Assembly (NCBI GenBank): GCA_934630485.1
Contig: CAKTWD010000010.1
Location: 1-28,005 of the forward strand
DNA length: 28,005 nt
Source of the DNA: an uncultured Eggerthellaceae bacterium
GTDB taxonomy: Bacteria; Actinomycetota; Coriobacteriia; Coriobacteriales; Eggerthellaceae
Reading direction: 5' to 3'
Below the pieces are notes generated by a model. It worked only from the letters and a program-made list of their open reading frames with translations, ran no database searches and was not told where the DNA came from. Both the position numbers and the translations under genes were made by a program. Below, piece after piece: positions 8,656 through 16,784 of the stretch; the first letter of the stretch is position 1, and every line of letters begins with the position of its first letter.

Positions 8656-8765
8656 AAACTGTCCGATCCGCGCTTGTCGCAACGAACGGCATCGCCGCGA
8701 TCAGGCACTTTGCCAATCAAGAACAATAACTGCGACCTAGCATACCACGCCCGCGCAGCCGCATT

Positions 8766-8796
8766 GAAAAAGGGACCCGCCGAAACGAGTCCCTTA
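8766..8796 (-). terminator. Rho-independent terminator of the MFS gene
   Basis: On the minus strand AAGGGAC pairs with GTCCCTT across a 12-nt loop and is followed by a T-run. It starts about 25 nt after the MFS stop and separates that gene from the amidohydrolase. Confidence 0.8.
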
Positions 8797-8820
8797 TGTT
8801 CGCGAATTCTTTGCTCGCGG

Positions 8821-10236
8821 TTACACCAGGTCGATCATGTCCTTGCGGTAGCGGCGCGAGAAAGCCAGCAGCAAGACGACGCCCACCAGAATGACGCCGA
8901 CGAAACCGGCGTACATGAACGCTAAGCCGCCGAAGCCCGAGAAGATCGGAGCCAAGATCATGCTGGCCAACGAAGCGGGCACCAGGAAAGCCGTGCCAAC
9001 AGCGCAGTTCTCGGCGTAGTGCGCGCGGCCGTAGCGGTTCAGCGTGAACGTGGTGCTGAACACGGGAAGTCCACCGTAGCCCACGGCCACAACCAATGCA
9101 CCGAAGATGAACAGCGGGCTGCTTTGCGCGAAGCACGCTGCGGTTACCAGGCATATGCCCGCAACCGAGACGCCCGTGGTAAGGCGCAGGTGGTTGATCA
9201 GGCCGAAGCGGTCAAGCAGGAAGCCGTACACGATGCTGGCGCCGCCGTTGAACAGCGAGATCATGCCAACGATGAGCGTGGCCAAGGTGGCCTCGGTGCC
9301 CAGAGCAAGCGCATCCTGGCGCGACTCGCCCATCAGGGTCAGGCCGATGCTGGCAACGCAGACGAACCAAGCAAGGCCAAGCCAGAACACGGGGGTCTTC
9401 AGCATGTCGGGGATGCCGAAAGACTTCTTGGAAACGCCGAAATCGGTCAGGAAATGCGGGTTCTTCGCGGCAGCATTCTGACCGTCGCCAGGCTCGGCCT
9501 TGGCGCTTGCGGCCTTTCCGCGGAACACCTCGTCAATGCCAGCGGGCGAGGCCTTGATCACGAACGATGCGACTACGTTCAGCGCGAAGATCAAGATGCC
9601 CAAGCCGGCAAGAACGGTCTGCCAACCGATTACGTTCATCAAACCGTCGATCTGCACGCCCAAAACCAGCGACGCAACGCCGAAGGCAAACATCTGAAGG
9701 CCGGAAACAACGCCCACGCGGTCGGGGAACCACAGGTTCACCGTGGTCAGGATGGCATTGAAGGCGATGCCCGCGCCGAACGCGGCGAATCCGCCGTAGA
9801 ACACGAACACCGAAGCGATGCCCAGGCCCGAAAAAGCGCCAACCGAAAGGAATCCGATCAGGACAAGCGCGCCACCGATGAAGATGGGGACACGCGGGCG
9901 GCCGTTGCACTGACGCTGGATCATGGAAGAAGCCAGGCATCCGACAGCTTGGCAGATCATGACGATGCGGAAGTTAAACGCCAGCAGCTGAGGGTCCCAA
10001 CCTGTGCTGTTGGCGATAGGCGTGGCGAAAATAGACCATGCGAAAATAAGACCCATGAAGAACAGCGTCACCAAACCAACCAGCAGGCATGCGATGCGCT
10101 TGACCGACATCGCCTTGCGGTTCATGCCGTCAAGAATGATATCGTTTGGATCAGCGACAGCGGCAAACGAACCCACCCCCGTGTTGACTTTCGCATCGGT
10201 TTCCGTTTTGGCTTTCATCGTGACAGCGTCCTTCAT
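8821..10236 (-). CDS. MFS transporter, oxalate/formate antiporter (OxlT)-like
   Basis: A 471-aa major facilitator protein with about 12 hydrophobic segments after a hydrophilic N-terminal extension of about 45 residues. The first helix carries FAWSIFATPI, typical of the OxlT-like monocarboxylate subfamily; the loop after helix 2 has QRQCNGRPR and a later loop has LLDRFGLINHLRL, both degenerate MFS motif-A positions. The family exchanges small carboxylates such as oxalate/formate; the actual substrate cannot be read from sequence. The start at 10236 is preferred over an ATG five codons upstream because AGAGGGG is well spaced for it. The gene is divergent from the serine hydrolase and ends in its own terminator. 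Confidence 0.9.
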   Translation of the reverse strand: MKDAVTMKAKTETDAKVNTGVGSFAAVADPNDIILDGMNRKAMSVKRIACLLVGLVTLFFMGLIFAWSIFATPIANSTGWDPQLLAFNFRIVMICQAVGCLASSMIQRQCNGRPRVPIFIGGALVLIGFLSVGAFSGLGIASVFVFYGGFAAFGAGIAFNAILTTVNLWFPDRVGVVSGLQMFAFGVASLVLGVQIDGLMNVIGWQTVLAGLGILIFALNVVASFVIKASPAGIDEVFRGKAASAKAEPGDGQNAAAKNPHFLTDFGVSKKSFGIPDMLKTPVFWLGLAWFVCVASIGLTLMGESRQDALALGTEATLATLIVGMISLFNGGASIVYGFLLDRFGLINHLRLTTGVSVAGICLVTAACFAQSSPLFIFGALVVAVGYGGLPVFSTTFTLNRYGRAHYAENCAVGTAFLVPASLASMILAPIFSGFGGLAFMYAGFVGVILVGVVLLLAFSRRYRKDMIDLV

Positions 10237-10263
10237 GTCATCCCCTCTCATTCACCGATGGCT

Positions 10264-10291
10264 ATGTTAACAACGGCGTATTTTCTTTCAA
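10264..10291 (-). promoter_or_regulatory. Candidate promoter for the MFS gene
   Basis: Minus strand: TTGAAA (10291-10286), 16-nt spacer, TAACAT (10269-10264), placed about 28 nt upstream of the chosen ATG. Reasonable sigma-70 match; inference only. Confidence 0.4.
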
Positions 10292-10364
10292 CGGAAACGC
10301 GCTGATCAGAAAAATGTTTTGCGCTTTGCCACAGACGCTCTATGGCAGTTGCAAATAAGACGAT

Positions 10365-10393
10365 TTGACAGAATCACGCTACTTTGTTAGTTG
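10365..10393 (+). promoter_or_regulatory. Candidate promoter for the serine hydrolase
   Basis: A perfect TTGACA (10365-10370) is followed after 17 nt by TAGTTG (10388-10393), a poor -10. It lies about 40 nt upstream of the ATG at 10434. Confidence 0.35.
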
Positions 10394-10433
10394 ATTTCAC
10401 CCTCTTTTAAGGAAGGCATGCTAACCTTCGCCC

Positions 10434-11606
10434 ATGCAACACGCTCGTCAACAACCGCCCCATCAGCAACCGCAGCGCCAGCCTCGCCACGCCGCGTCCA
10501 GCCCGCAGCCGCAGTACGGCGCGCATGGCGCGAACGTCAGCGCGGTCAAGCGCCCGAACGCTCCTATGATCGCTGTGACGGTTGCCGTCATCGTGGCGCT
10601 TGCTGTGATCTTCGCGTTCGGCGCCATCGCATATGCAAAGGGAACCGGCGGCCTTCGTTCCGCAGCGTCTTCCATCGATTCGACGAAAACAGCAAGCAGC
10701 TTGGGAATCACGTCCTTCAACGCCGCCGACATCTCCTCGAACGGCGATTCGGTAAGCAGCGACTTCGCCCCCTTGCCGGCAATACTCGACGGCATCGATG
10801 AATCCGACGAGATCGTCGCGTTCTCGCTCTCCGACGCTCGGGCACCCGAGCTTTCCAACAAGAACTTGTCAGCAATCCGCACAACGCTTGAAAACTTCGA
10901 CGGCGCCTCTGTGGGATTCGGCATGTACGACGTGGAATCGGGCCGCGGCATCGGATACAACCTCGACCAACAGATTTACGGCGCAAGCTCGTTCAAAGCC
11001 CCATACGCGCTGTACCTTTGCCAGAAACACATCGAAAACGGCGAGCTCACCATTCCCGGGCTTTCCGACGAAGACGGCACCGAACTTTTCGGCGCAGGCG
11101 GCTACACGAAGATCCTGATCGAGAACGCAATCTGCAACTCCGACAACGACTCGTTCGCGATGCTGCGCAGCATGTACGATGCGAACGGTTACAACGAATG
11201 GGTCGATGAGCTGGGCATTCAAGATGCGGCCTACACGCCCGACTCGTGGTTCCCTTGGTACAGCGTCCGATCTTCGCTGAAGATCTGGACCGAGATGTAC
11301 AACTACTGGCAAACGGGCGACGACGCAGCGCAGTGGCTGTCGTCCCTGTGCGGCGAAACCACCGTCTCGTTCCTGCGCGACGTGGTTGACCCGCTGGGCG
11401 CCACCGTTCGAAACAAAGCGGGTTGGTGCTCGGGCAGCGACTACGGCTACGACTTCAACGGCGTGTGCGACGCCGGGGTCATTCAGCTTGACGGGCGCAC
11501 CTACGTCGTCAGCGTCATGGCGGGGGTTCCCGACTGCGAGGAAAATCGCGAGCTGGTTGAGAATTTGATCGCGGCGATTTTCGACGCACGCGATGCGCTT
11601 CGCTAA
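10434..11606 (+). CDS. Membrane-anchored class A beta-lactamase-like serine hydrolase
   Basis: A 390-aa protein with a Gln/Pro/His-rich cytoplasmic head (1-43), one membrane helix (about 44-67), a spacer, and an extracytoplasmic serine hydrolase domain (about 140-390). Active-site motifs of the penicillin-recognising fold: SxxK at S185-SFK188, SDN at 236-238, and KAG at 328-330 in place of KTG. I do not see the omega-loop Glu motif that class A beta-lactamases use for deacylation, so a wall-directed or penicillin-binding role is at least as likely as antibiotic hydrolysis. The start is uncertain: AAGGAAGG lies about 17 nt upstream, longer than ideal. The carbonic anhydrase gene follows after 121 nt on the same strand. 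Confidence 0.85.
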   Translation: MQHARQQPPHQQPQRQPRHAASSPQPQYGAHGANVSAVKRPNAPMIAVTVAVIVALAVIFAFGAIAYAKGTGGLRSAASSIDSTKTASSLGITSFNAADISSNGDSVSSDFAPLPAILDGIDESDEIVAFSLSDARAPELSNKNLSAIRTTLENFDGASVGFGMYDVESGRGIGYNLDQQIYGASSFKAPYALYLCQKHIENGELTIPGLSDEDGTELFGAGGYTKILIENAICNSDNDSFAMLRSMYDANGYNEWVDELGIQDAAYTPDSWFPWYSVRSSLKIWTEMYNYWQTGDDAAQWLSSLCGETTVSFLRDVVDPLGATVRNKAGWCSGSDYGYDFNGVCDAGVIQLDGRTYVVSVMAGVPDCEENRELVENLIAAIFDARDALR

Positions 11607-11727
11607 ACTGAAGCTGAAGAAGCGGCAGCGGGTGCCGCACGGCAAACAGGCGAGGTCGGTTCGCTCAAGTCGCGCGCATAACCCAGCCACAGCCGGCCCG
11701 AACACGCATCAGCAAGAGGCGATTCAT

Positions 11728-12327
11728 ATGAGCACGAACATGAACGACAAGCACGGCGCCACCGACGTTGTGAGCGCAGACGAAGCCATCAAGCGCCTTC
11801 GCGAAGGAAACGCACGCTACCTTGAAGCGGAAACCGCGCAAGGCGACGTATCTTCGCAGATCAGGCGCTCAACGTTCGAAGAAGGCCAGCATCCTTTCGC
11901 CATCGTGCTTGCCTGCTCCGATTCGCGCGTCATCCCCGAAGCCATCTTCTCGGCAGGCATCGGCGACTTGTTCACCATCCGCGTGGCGGGTAACGTGGTG
12001 GACAACCATCAGCTGGGCAGCGTCGAGTACGCCGAGAGCCACCTGAACTGCAAGCTGGTTGTCGTGCTGGGGCATACCGGCTGCGGCGCGGTCGATGCCG
12101 CGATGCACCACGAGCCCTACGGTACCGTGAAGTTCATCACCGACGAGATCAGCGATGCCATTGGCAATGAGGCCGACGAGGCAACGGCGTGCCTGATGAA
12201 CGTCGCGCACAGCGTGAAGCGCATCGAGGAAAGCCGCCAGCTGCGCGACGACGAGGTCAACAACGGCTTGCGCGTCATCGGCGCGCTGTACCACACTGAC
12301 ACCGGCGTGGTCGAATTCTTGGAATAG
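11728..12327 (+). CDS. Beta-class carbonic anhydrase
   Basis: A 199-aa cytosolic zinc enzyme interconverting CO2 and bicarbonate. Zinc ligands are clear: C63 with D65 and R67 in ACSDSR, then H116 and C119 in GHTGCGA. VAGNVVD (about 86-92) is also typical. I chose the ATG at 11728 because GAGG precedes it and the upstream in-frame extension is Lys/Arg/His-rich, does not resemble the family and overlaps the end of the previous gene. It may be co-transcribed with the serine hydrolase (121-nt gap). It converges with the dipeptidase gene at a shared palindrome. In anaerobes such enzymes supply bicarbonate for carboxylation; which pathway here is unknown. Confidence 0.95.
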   Translation: MSTNMNDKHGATDVVSADEAIKRLREGNARYLEAETAQGDVSSQIRRSTFEEGQHPFAIVLACSDSRVIPEAIFSAGIGDLFTIRVAGNVVDNHQLGSVEYAESHLNCKLVVVLGHTGCGAVDAAMHHEPYGTVKFITDEISDAIGNEADEATACLMNVAHSVKRIEESRQLRDDEVNNGLRVIGALYHTDTGVVEFLE

Positions 12328-12386
12328 AAGAGGCCATCGTCTTTGAGGCGACACCAAGCGGTTCCGGCACGCAGTCACTTACTCCA

Positions 12387-12446
12387 GCCATACTGAAACA
12401 AACAATGGGCGCCTTCGCAGGCGCCCATTGTTTGTTTCAGTATGGC
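12387..12446. terminator. Bidirectional terminator: 60-nt palindrome with perfect 27-bp arms
   Basis: The left arm 12387-12413 is the exact reverse complement of 12420-12446, with loop TTCGCA. The GC-rich core GGGCGCC/GGCGCCC is flanked by AT-rich sequence that reads as TTGTTTGTTT after the hairpin on either strand, so it should stop transcription from both the carbonic anhydrase (+) and the dipeptidase (-). The arms are much longer than a terminator needs. Confidence 0.85.
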
Positions 12447-12455
12447 AAACGCGCT

Positions 12456-13916
12456 CTACGCGAGGCTTTCCAATGCCAACAGATTTCCGATTGCACGAAC
12501 GTACACGCGGAACGCGCGCTTCATCCCCTCTTCCGAGACGCCCTCGTCGGGGCCGTGCATCCCACCAACCCACGCGGGCTTCACGTCGTCAGGGAACTGC
12601 GGACCGAAACTCACTGCGTGCGAAAACAGACGCGCATACGTGCCGCCCTTCATCACGAACGGCTTCGCATCTTGCCCGGTCACGTTGTTGTAGGCGGTCA
12701 TCAGTGCGCTGACTGCGGGGCTTTCCGGGTTCATAAGGAACGGAACCTTGTCCAGCTTCGCAACGTATTCGGCGCCGATCTGCGCAGCGACTTTCGTCAT
12801 CTGCCGGGTGATCGCGTCAGCCGTCGTAGTGGTGGGATAACGGCAGTCAAGCGTTTGGGTGATGCGGTTGCCCTCCATGCTGATGACGCCGCCGACCGCA
12901 GTAAGCGGGCCGAAGTGCTCGTCAGAGGCCTGAATGCCCACGCCTGATCCGTCAGTCACGCTCAAAAGATCACGCTCAAGCTTCAGAAACGTGCACTCCC
13001 CATCGTTTCCCAAGCCGTTTTCCACCAGGAATCCAACAAGAATTGCGATAGCACTTTCACCAAGCTCGGGCGTGGAAGCATGGGCGCTCTTGCCATGAAC
13101 TTCGATCTTCACCAGGCCGTCTCCTGCGGGTGAAACCGCAATGCGGGGGTCGCTAGAAACCGGGGCCGCCGCATCTTCGGGCAGGCGAACCACTGCATGA
13201 GCCAATCCGGGAACCGCGTTTGCAGCCGTGCCGCCTGCGATTTCCACGATGGAGCCGTCCTCAATAGGCGCGCTTTTCAGCACGCCAACGCAGCATCCCG
13301 ACTCGCCGTAGCCAAGCGGGAAATCGGCATCGGGCGTGAACAGGAACGTGGGGTCGTCGAAGCGCTTGCGATAGTACGCGACGTCCGACATGGTCGTTTC
13401 CTCACTCGCACCGAACAAGATGCGAATATCATGCGGAAGGGCGGCCTTCTGACGTGCGGCTTCATCCATCCAGAACTTCGCCGCATGAAGCGCAAGCAAG
13501 ATGGGGGCCTTGTCGTCGCTGGTGCCGCGACCAAGCAGGTAGCCGTCCTTGCGCGTAAGGGCATACGGCTCGAAATGCCAACCGGGGCCTGCTGGTACCA
13601 CGTCGGTGTGACCGATGATTCCCAGCTGCTGGCCCGATGCGCCGTTCGCGTCGGCATAGCCGATATAGCCGTCAACATCGTGAGCTTCGAAGCCGTAACC
13701 TTGGGCGATGTCCAAGGCAACCGAAAGCGATTCGCGCGGACCGGGGCCGTAAGGCGCACCGGGGGCCGCCTTCTCAAGCTCTTCAAAACTGGGCGCGGCA
13801 ACGAGCCGCTCCATGTCGGACAGAACCTTCTCCCAATTGTCGGCAAGGTAACCTTCTATCTGGGATTCAAGCCGGTCGCTCTGCGGGAATTCGAATCGTG
13901 CTTCTTCATTCGCCAT
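12456..13916 (-). CDS. M20-family dipeptidase, Sapep/PepV-like
   Basis: A 486-aa metal-dependent dipeptidase of the cytosol. Motifs: IIGHTDVVPAGPGW with H103 and D105, GRGTSDDKAP (bridging Asp near 134), and GASEET with catalytic Glu at 172-173. Length and the DDKAP motif point to the Sapep/PepV branch, which cleaves dipeptides released by peptide uptake. Start at 13916 is set by AAAGGAG six nt upstream; an in-frame ATG 24 codons earlier reads through the promoter region and is unlikely. Its promoter overlaps that of the divergent tRNA-Leu. CstA, encoded about 340 nt away, belongs to a family proposed to take up peptides or pyruvate, so a peptide-use theme is possible but unproven. Confidence 0.93.
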   Translation of the reverse strand: MANEEARFEFPQSDRLESQIEGYLADNWEKVLSDMERLVAAPSFEELEKAAPGAPYGPGPRESLSVALDIAQGYGFEAHDVDGYIGYADANGASGQQLGIIGHTDVVPAGPGWHFEPYALTRKDGYLLGRGTSDDKAPILLALHAAKFWMDEAARQKAALPHDIRILFGASEETTMSDVAYYRKRFDDPTFLFTPDADFPLGYGESGCCVGVLKSAPIEDGSIVEIAGGTAANAVPGLAHAVVRLPEDAAAPVSSDPRIAVSPAGDGLVKIEVHGKSAHASTPELGESAIAILVGFLVENGLGNDGECTFLKLERDLLSVTDGSGVGIQASDEHFGPLTAVGGVISMEGNRITQTLDCRYPTTTTADAITRQMTKVAAQIGAEYVAKLDKVPFLMNPESPAVSALMTAYNNVTGQDAKPFVMKGGTYARLFSHAVSFGPQFPDDVKPAWVGGMHGPDEGVSEEGMKRAFRVYVRAIGNLLALESLA

Positions 13917-13950
13917 AGCGTGCTCCTTTTTCAGACCGCATTTCTGCATA

Positions 13951-13979
13951 ATCCTAGCACGTATGTGGTGTTCTCTCGA
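13951..13979 (-). promoter_or_regulatory. Candidate dipeptidase promoter
   Basis: Minus strand: TCGAGA (13979-13974), 17-nt spacer, TAGGAT (13956-13951). It sits about 35 nt upstream of the ATG and overlaps the -35 of the divergent tRNA promoter. Confidence 0.4.
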
Positions 13980-14004
13980 CGCATGCAAATTGTTCCGCTA
14001 TAAT
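13976..14004 (+). promoter_or_regulatory. tRNA-Leu(CAA) promoter
   Basis: TCGACG (13976-13981), 17-nt spacer, perfect TATAAT (13999-14004), ending 11 nt before the mature tRNA. Confidence 0.65.
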
Positions 14005-14014
14005 CGGTTGCTGC

Positions 14015-14098
14015 GCCCGAGTGGCGGAATGGCAGACGCGGCGGTCTCAAAAACCGTTGTCGAAAGACGTGCGAGTTCGACTCTCGCCTCGGGCACCA
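14015..14098 (+). tRNA. tRNA-Leu(CAA)
   Basis: Acceptor arms GCCCGAG and CTCGGGC pair fully, and ACCA is encoded at the end. The anticodon stem GCGGT/ACCGT encloses loop CTCAAAA, giving anticodon CAA for UUG codons. A long variable arm (TGTC-GAAA-GACG) and GTTCGACTC T-loop confirm a class II leucine tRNA of 84 nt. Confidence 0.97.
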
Positions 14099-14109
14099 TT
14101 CCAAACAAG

Positions 14110-14146
14110 AAATCGGCTGATCGGAAACCCGGTCAGCCGATTTTTC
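14110..14146 (+). terminator. tRNA-Leu terminator
   Basis: AAATCGGCTGA (14110-14120) pairs with TCAGCCGATTT (14133-14143), followed by a T-run, 12 nt after the tRNA. Confidence 0.85.
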
Positions 14147-14176
14147 CATTTCGCCCGAATATCGCCTAATAACGAA

Positions 14177-14202
14177 ACGGCGCCTGAAAACCCAGACGCC
14201 GT
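14177..14202 (-). terminator. Probable cstA terminator
   Basis: ACGGCG and CGCCGT with further CTG/CAG pairing form a hairpin about 50 nt after the cstA stop; on the minus strand it is followed by TTTCGTTATT, a weak U-tract. Confidence 0.6.
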
Positions 14203-14253
14203 CCCTGAACCTATTTCCACAGCCGAAGGCCAACGGCCGTCACGCTACCGCAG

Positions 14254-16029
14254 CTACGCTGCAGCGGCATCCTTCTTCTTGAAGATCACCTTGGCAGCCT
14301 TCACTGCAAGAATGACAGACAGAACAAGCAGCGCGATGCCCAAACCGAACTGGAGCACGTTCGCAACCGCGATCGCACCGCCAGCCAGCGCCACGAACTT
14401 CGCCTGCACGGTCATGCACAGCGAGGTGCAGGTAACCAGCATCATGAACGCCATCGGGATGTAGAACATCTTGTTGTTGCGGCCCGCATTGCCAAGCCAT
14501 GCGCAAACCGAAAGCAGCGCCAGTGCAGCCAGCAGCTGGTTAGCCGCACCAAACAGCGGCCAAATCAGCGTGTAGCCCGTAAGGCCCAGCACCACGCCGA
14601 TAACAACCGTCACGATGGTGGCAACCCACTGGTTGGCAAAGAACTTGTGCACGCCGGTAAGCTGATCGAGGGTCTTCCCCTCGGGCGTCCACAGCTCCTG
14701 GAACATGTAACGAGCAAGACGCGTAGCCGTATCAAGCGAGGTCAGGCAGAACACCGAAATTGCAAGGATAAGCAGCGAGTACGCGATGTCCTCAGTCGCC
14801 GCCAAACCAGGGATGCAACCCAGCATTTGGGAAAGGCCCTGCGCGAAAACCTGCGTCGGCGAGGCGAACCCGCCCGCCGCGTACTTGGCCCACACGAAGC
14901 CGACAGCGCACAGCGAGATCACAGCAAGCAAGCACTCAATCAGCATGCCGCCGTAAGCGATGGGCTGAGCCTGACCTTCCTTATCGATCTGCTTGGACGT
15001 GGTGCCCGACGCAACCAGGCTGTGGAAGCCCGAAATCGCGCCGCATGCAATGGTGACGAACAAAGCCGGGAACAGAAAACCACCCTGGGCAGCCTTGTTG
15101 ATAACAGCCTTGCCGGTTTCGTCCACAATGGCAGCACCCGTAGCAACGTCGTACGCCTGATTGGTAGCGAAGAAGCCCGTGAACGCCGGGATCTGCAGGT
15201 TGTCAACAGCACCAACCACGCCAGCGCCAAGAACGGCGAACGCGGCAAGGGCGATCATACCGTACAACAGATAGCTGGACAGGTAATCGCGCGGCTGAAG
15301 AAGAATCCAAACCGGCGCGACGGACGCAGCCAAAATATACACGCCAATGATGATCATCCACGTGTTGTAATCGAACTGGAACGGATGAAAATTGAAACCG
15401 ATGGCGACTACTGCCACGATCACGACAATAGCCATACCGATGTTCAAAGCCGCCGGAAGCTTACGACCGCGCGTCAGCAAGCCCCAAATAATGGCAGCAA
15501 CAATGAACAGGATGGAAATCGACGCGGTCTGCTCGTTCGCCACGCTGGGCTTAGCAAGCGTGGAAGCGAACGTGTTCGCGACGATGGACGAGAACGCAGC
15601 AACCACCAGCAGCAGCGTAAGATACGAGAAGATGCAGAACAACTTCTTCGCCGATTCGTCGATGTTCTCCTCGATGATCGACGCCAGCGTATGACCCTTG
15701 TGGCGAATCGAGGCGAAGAGCGCACCGAAGTCGTGCATGGCGCCAAAGAAAATGCCGCCAATCAGCACCCATAGCACAACGGGGACCCAGCCGAAAACAG
15801 CGGCCTGAATAGGGCCGTTAATAGGGCCGGCGCCCGCAATGGACGAGAAATGGTGGCCCAAAACGACATACGGAGGAGCGGGGACGTAATCCACGCCGTC
15901 CTCGTATTCGTGAGCCGGTGTGGGACGATTCGGATCGACGCCCCACTGCTTCGCGAGCCATCCTCCGTAGAAGATGTATCCGCAGATGAGGATCGCGGCG
16001 CAAACGATCAGCAAGATCATTGCGTTCAT
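14254..16029 (-). CDS. cstA: CstA-family carbon starvation membrane transporter
   Basis: A 591-aa integral membrane protein with the family signature GHHFSSIAGAGPINGPIQA from residue 58 and hydrophobic segments along its whole length. E. coli CstA is about 700 aa; the shorter form here lacks part of the C-terminus but keeps the core. CstA proteins import peptides or pyruvate under carbon limitation; which applies here cannot be read from sequence. GGAAGG lies about 10 nt before the ATG; a second ATG three codons in is an alternative. It follows the unknown gene by 42 nt with no terminator between, so the two are probably co-transcribed. No YbdD-like small partner gene was seen downstream. Confidence 0.94.
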   Translation of the reverse strand: MNAMILLIVCAAILICGYIFYGGWLAKQWGVDPNRPTPAHEYEDGVDYVPAPPYVVLGHHFSSIAGAGPINGPIQAAVFGWVPVVLWVLIGGIFFGAMHDFGALFASIRHKGHTLASIIEENIDESAKKLFCIFSYLTLLLVVAAFSSIVANTFASTLAKPSVANEQTASISILFIVAAIIWGLLTRGRKLPAALNIGMAIVVIVAVVAIGFNFHPFQFDYNTWMIIIGVYILAASVAPVWILLQPRDYLSSYLLYGMIALAAFAVLGAGVVGAVDNLQIPAFTGFFATNQAYDVATGAAIVDETGKAVINKAAQGGFLFPALFVTIACGAISGFHSLVASGTTSKQIDKEGQAQPIAYGGMLIECLLAVISLCAVGFVWAKYAAGGFASPTQVFAQGLSQMLGCIPGLAATEDIAYSLLILAISVFCLTSLDTATRLARYMFQELWTPEGKTLDQLTGVHKFFANQWVATIVTVVIGVVLGLTGYTLIWPLFGAANQLLAALALLSVCAWLGNAGRNNKMFYIPMAFMMLVTCTSLCMTVQAKFVALAGGAIAVANVLQFGLGIALLVLSVILAVKAAKVIFKKKDAAAA

Positions 16030-16071
16030 GGTTGATGTTCCTTCCTTAAACCTGTTCCTGGCGTCAGGGCA

Positions 16072-16671
16072 TTAAGAAAGAGAAGCCTGCAAATTGCTTT
16101 CCAGCGTCTTCTTCATCTCTTTGCCCATGGCGTTGGTGATGACGCTTGCGCTTTTCAGGTCAAGGATGGCAACACGAAGGTCGGCCCAACCGTTCAGGCC
16201 CAGCTTGAAGTTCTTGCGGAACCTTGCTTTGCGGGTGATCTTCAAAGCCTCGTCATCGGCGGCGTCGGTTATGACGACCAGCGAGATGAAGCTTTGCATG
16301 TGGTTTGGCTCATCGGGGTTCACCTTTTTGATGCCCTGGGTTTTCACGAACTCGATGAGCTCGGAGATTTCGGACGCAGTAAGGTGATCGCTCTCGGCGA
16401 AAAAGATGTACTCGTGGGAAGCGACTTCCCAAAGTTTCGCGCGCTTAACCAGCACATATTGCTCGCCACGCGTATGGAACTCCGCATAACCGGGAAACAC
16501 CCTGCCCGCGAATTCCTGGTTGCGACTGACGTCGAACCACGCCTCGTGCGCGGCAAGCAAGCTGTTAAGCACGTTGTCTTTCGTCGAAGACAACGCTGAA
16601 CCAGCCTCTCTCTGATTGCACAAGCATCGTCGAGATGAATCTGCGCGATTCACTAAGGAGACATCGTCCAT
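16072..16671 (-). CDS. Unrecognised cytosolic protein upstream of cstA
   Basis: A 199-aa protein from the longest ATG; I do not recognise the family. It has no signal peptide or membrane helix and looks like a soluble alpha/beta protein: FHTRGEQYVLVKRAKLW and SHEYIFFAESDHLTASEISELIEF suggest strands and an acidic helix, SFISLVVITDAADDEAL a hydrophobic strand, and the C-terminal 70 residues are rich in basic residues. The first 26 residues look like translated leader (Arg/Cys/Ser-rich) and the ATG has no Shine-Dalgarno. A TTG at 16593 with AGAGAGG upstream, or a GTG at 16572, are alternatives. It is followed 42 nt later by cstA, suggesting a role in using or sensing the CstA substrate. That is inference from context only. 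Confidence 0.75.
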   Translation of the reverse strand: MDDVSLVNRADSSRRCLCNQREAGSALSSTKDNVLNSLLAAHEAWFDVSRNQEFAGRVFPGYAEFHTRGEQYVLVKRAKLWEVASHEYIFFAESDHLTASEISELIEFVKTQGIKKVNPDEPNHMQSFISLVVITDAADDEALKITRKARFRKNFKLGLNGWADLRVAILDLKSASVITNAMGKEMKKTLESNLQASLS

Positions 16672-16710
16672 ACCGCAATAATTTCAGGGTGAGAAATTGC
16701 TGCGGTATGG
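16668..16710. other. Long imperfect inverted repeat at the start of the unknown gene
   Basis: CCATACCGCA (16668-16677) and TGCGGTATGG (16701-16710) pair perfectly, and the inner AATTTC/GAAATT extends the stem to about 18 positions with one mismatch and one wobble around a 7-nt loop. On the minus strand the 3' arm contains the first ATG of the unknown gene. It could be an operator or an mRNA hairpin hiding a start; no U-run follows, so it is not a terminator. Confidence 0.6.
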
Positions 16711-16784
16711 CAAGCGCAGGCTTTTTGGCCCTTCGCTTTTCTTGTTCCAATGACGCCCTTGCAACAGAACCGTTACGTATTCAC

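Noticed and set aside
7471..8925. 484-codon plus-strand frame opposite the amidohydrolase
   Set aside because: Shadow of the M20D gene, whose metal motifs are unambiguous on the other strand.
9019..10305. 428-codon plus-strand frame opposite the MFS gene
   Set aside because: Highly charged reverse image of a membrane protein; would run through the divergent promoter region.
14647..15774. 375-codon plus-strand frame opposite cstA
   Set aside because: Antisense shadow of cstA with no recognisable domain.
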